DNA of 34,267 bases, taken from Pseudomonadota bacterium (lineage in GTDB: Bacteria > Desulfobacterota > Desulfobacteria > Desulfobacterales > Desulfobacteraceae). Where the stretch lies: positions 1 through 34,267 of the forward strand of contig JAHJLN010000298.1 of assembly GCA_018821715.1 (NCBI GenBank), read 5' to 3'. The notes beneath the pieces are model-generated. The model searched no databases, was not told the DNA's origin, and saw nothing but the letters and a program-made list of their open reading frames with translations. The first letter of the stretch is position 1; each line of letters opens with the position of its first letter. Of the stretch, positions 34,243 through 34,267 are shown in pieces. The position numbers were made by a program, and so were the translations under genes.

Positions 34243-34267
34243 AATACCGTCCTGTTTTTATTTTTGG

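Noticed and set aside
1..34267. CRISPR array, insertion sequence, transposase or integrase
   Set aside because: No regular spaced repeats and no open frame with transposase or integrase motifs were found on either strand.

Overview
The window looks like chromosomal DNA from a marine-type sulfate reducer of the Desulfobacterota (Desulfobacteraceae-like). This is inferred from the mix of gene families: a liv-type ABC operon, a hybrid kinase paired with a sigma54 activator, bifunctional eukaryote-like glycogen enzymes, an Arg-rich 'RR-repeat' small protein, and a DUF503 protein beside a CxxC-repeat protein. No species can be fixed from sequence alone. No tRNA, rRNA, CRISPR array or insertion sequence was seen. 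The only stable RNA is the 3' end of tmRNA at the left edge.

Layout. (1) Positions 1-87 are the 3' end of ssrA (tmRNA), followed by a structured non-coding stretch. (2) Positions 290-6273, minus strand, hold two small unknown genes, the decayed remnant of a zinc-dependent phospholipase C-like gene, and a giant secreted protein of about 1756 residues with roughly nine beta-sandwich-like repeats and a helical, Cys-rich C-terminus. I do not recognise this protein. (3) Positions 6368-12536, minus strand, form a complete branched-chain/polar amino acid ABC operon livK-livH-livM-livG-livF with alanine racemase (alr) fused on by a 4-nt ATGA overlap. (4) Positions 12845-19271, minus strand, encode a two-gene signalling unit. 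One gene is a giant hybrid histidine kinase with four consecutive periplasmic amino-acid-binding-protein-like domains, PAS, kinase, receiver and HPt. Four nucleotides later comes an NtrC-type sigma54 activator. (5) Positions 19616-32531 form a glycogen locus. A classical glycogen phosphorylase is on the plus strand. Convergent to it is a four-gene minus-strand operon: bifunctional debranching enzyme, a second phosphorylase of the DUF3417 type, glycogen synthase, and a eukaryote-type branching enzyme. (6) Positions 32824-34242 carry small housekeeping-type genes: an Arg-rich protein, a GGQ release-factor-like ribosome rescue protein, a DUF503 protein and a two-repeat CxxC protein.

How they may work together. 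The kinase/activator pair lies directly upstream of the liv-alr operon on the same strand. The 308-nt gap between them holds an imperfect sigma54-like promoter, an inverted repeat about 80 bp upstream of its -24 element, and a pair of 11-bp direct repeats. The simplest model is an amino-acid-sensing phosphorelay that switches on an amino acid importer and a racemase. This is inference. The glycogen genes make a self-contained synthesis and breakdown set (elongation, branching, phosphorolysis, debranching) but lack glgC and phosphoglucomutase within the window.
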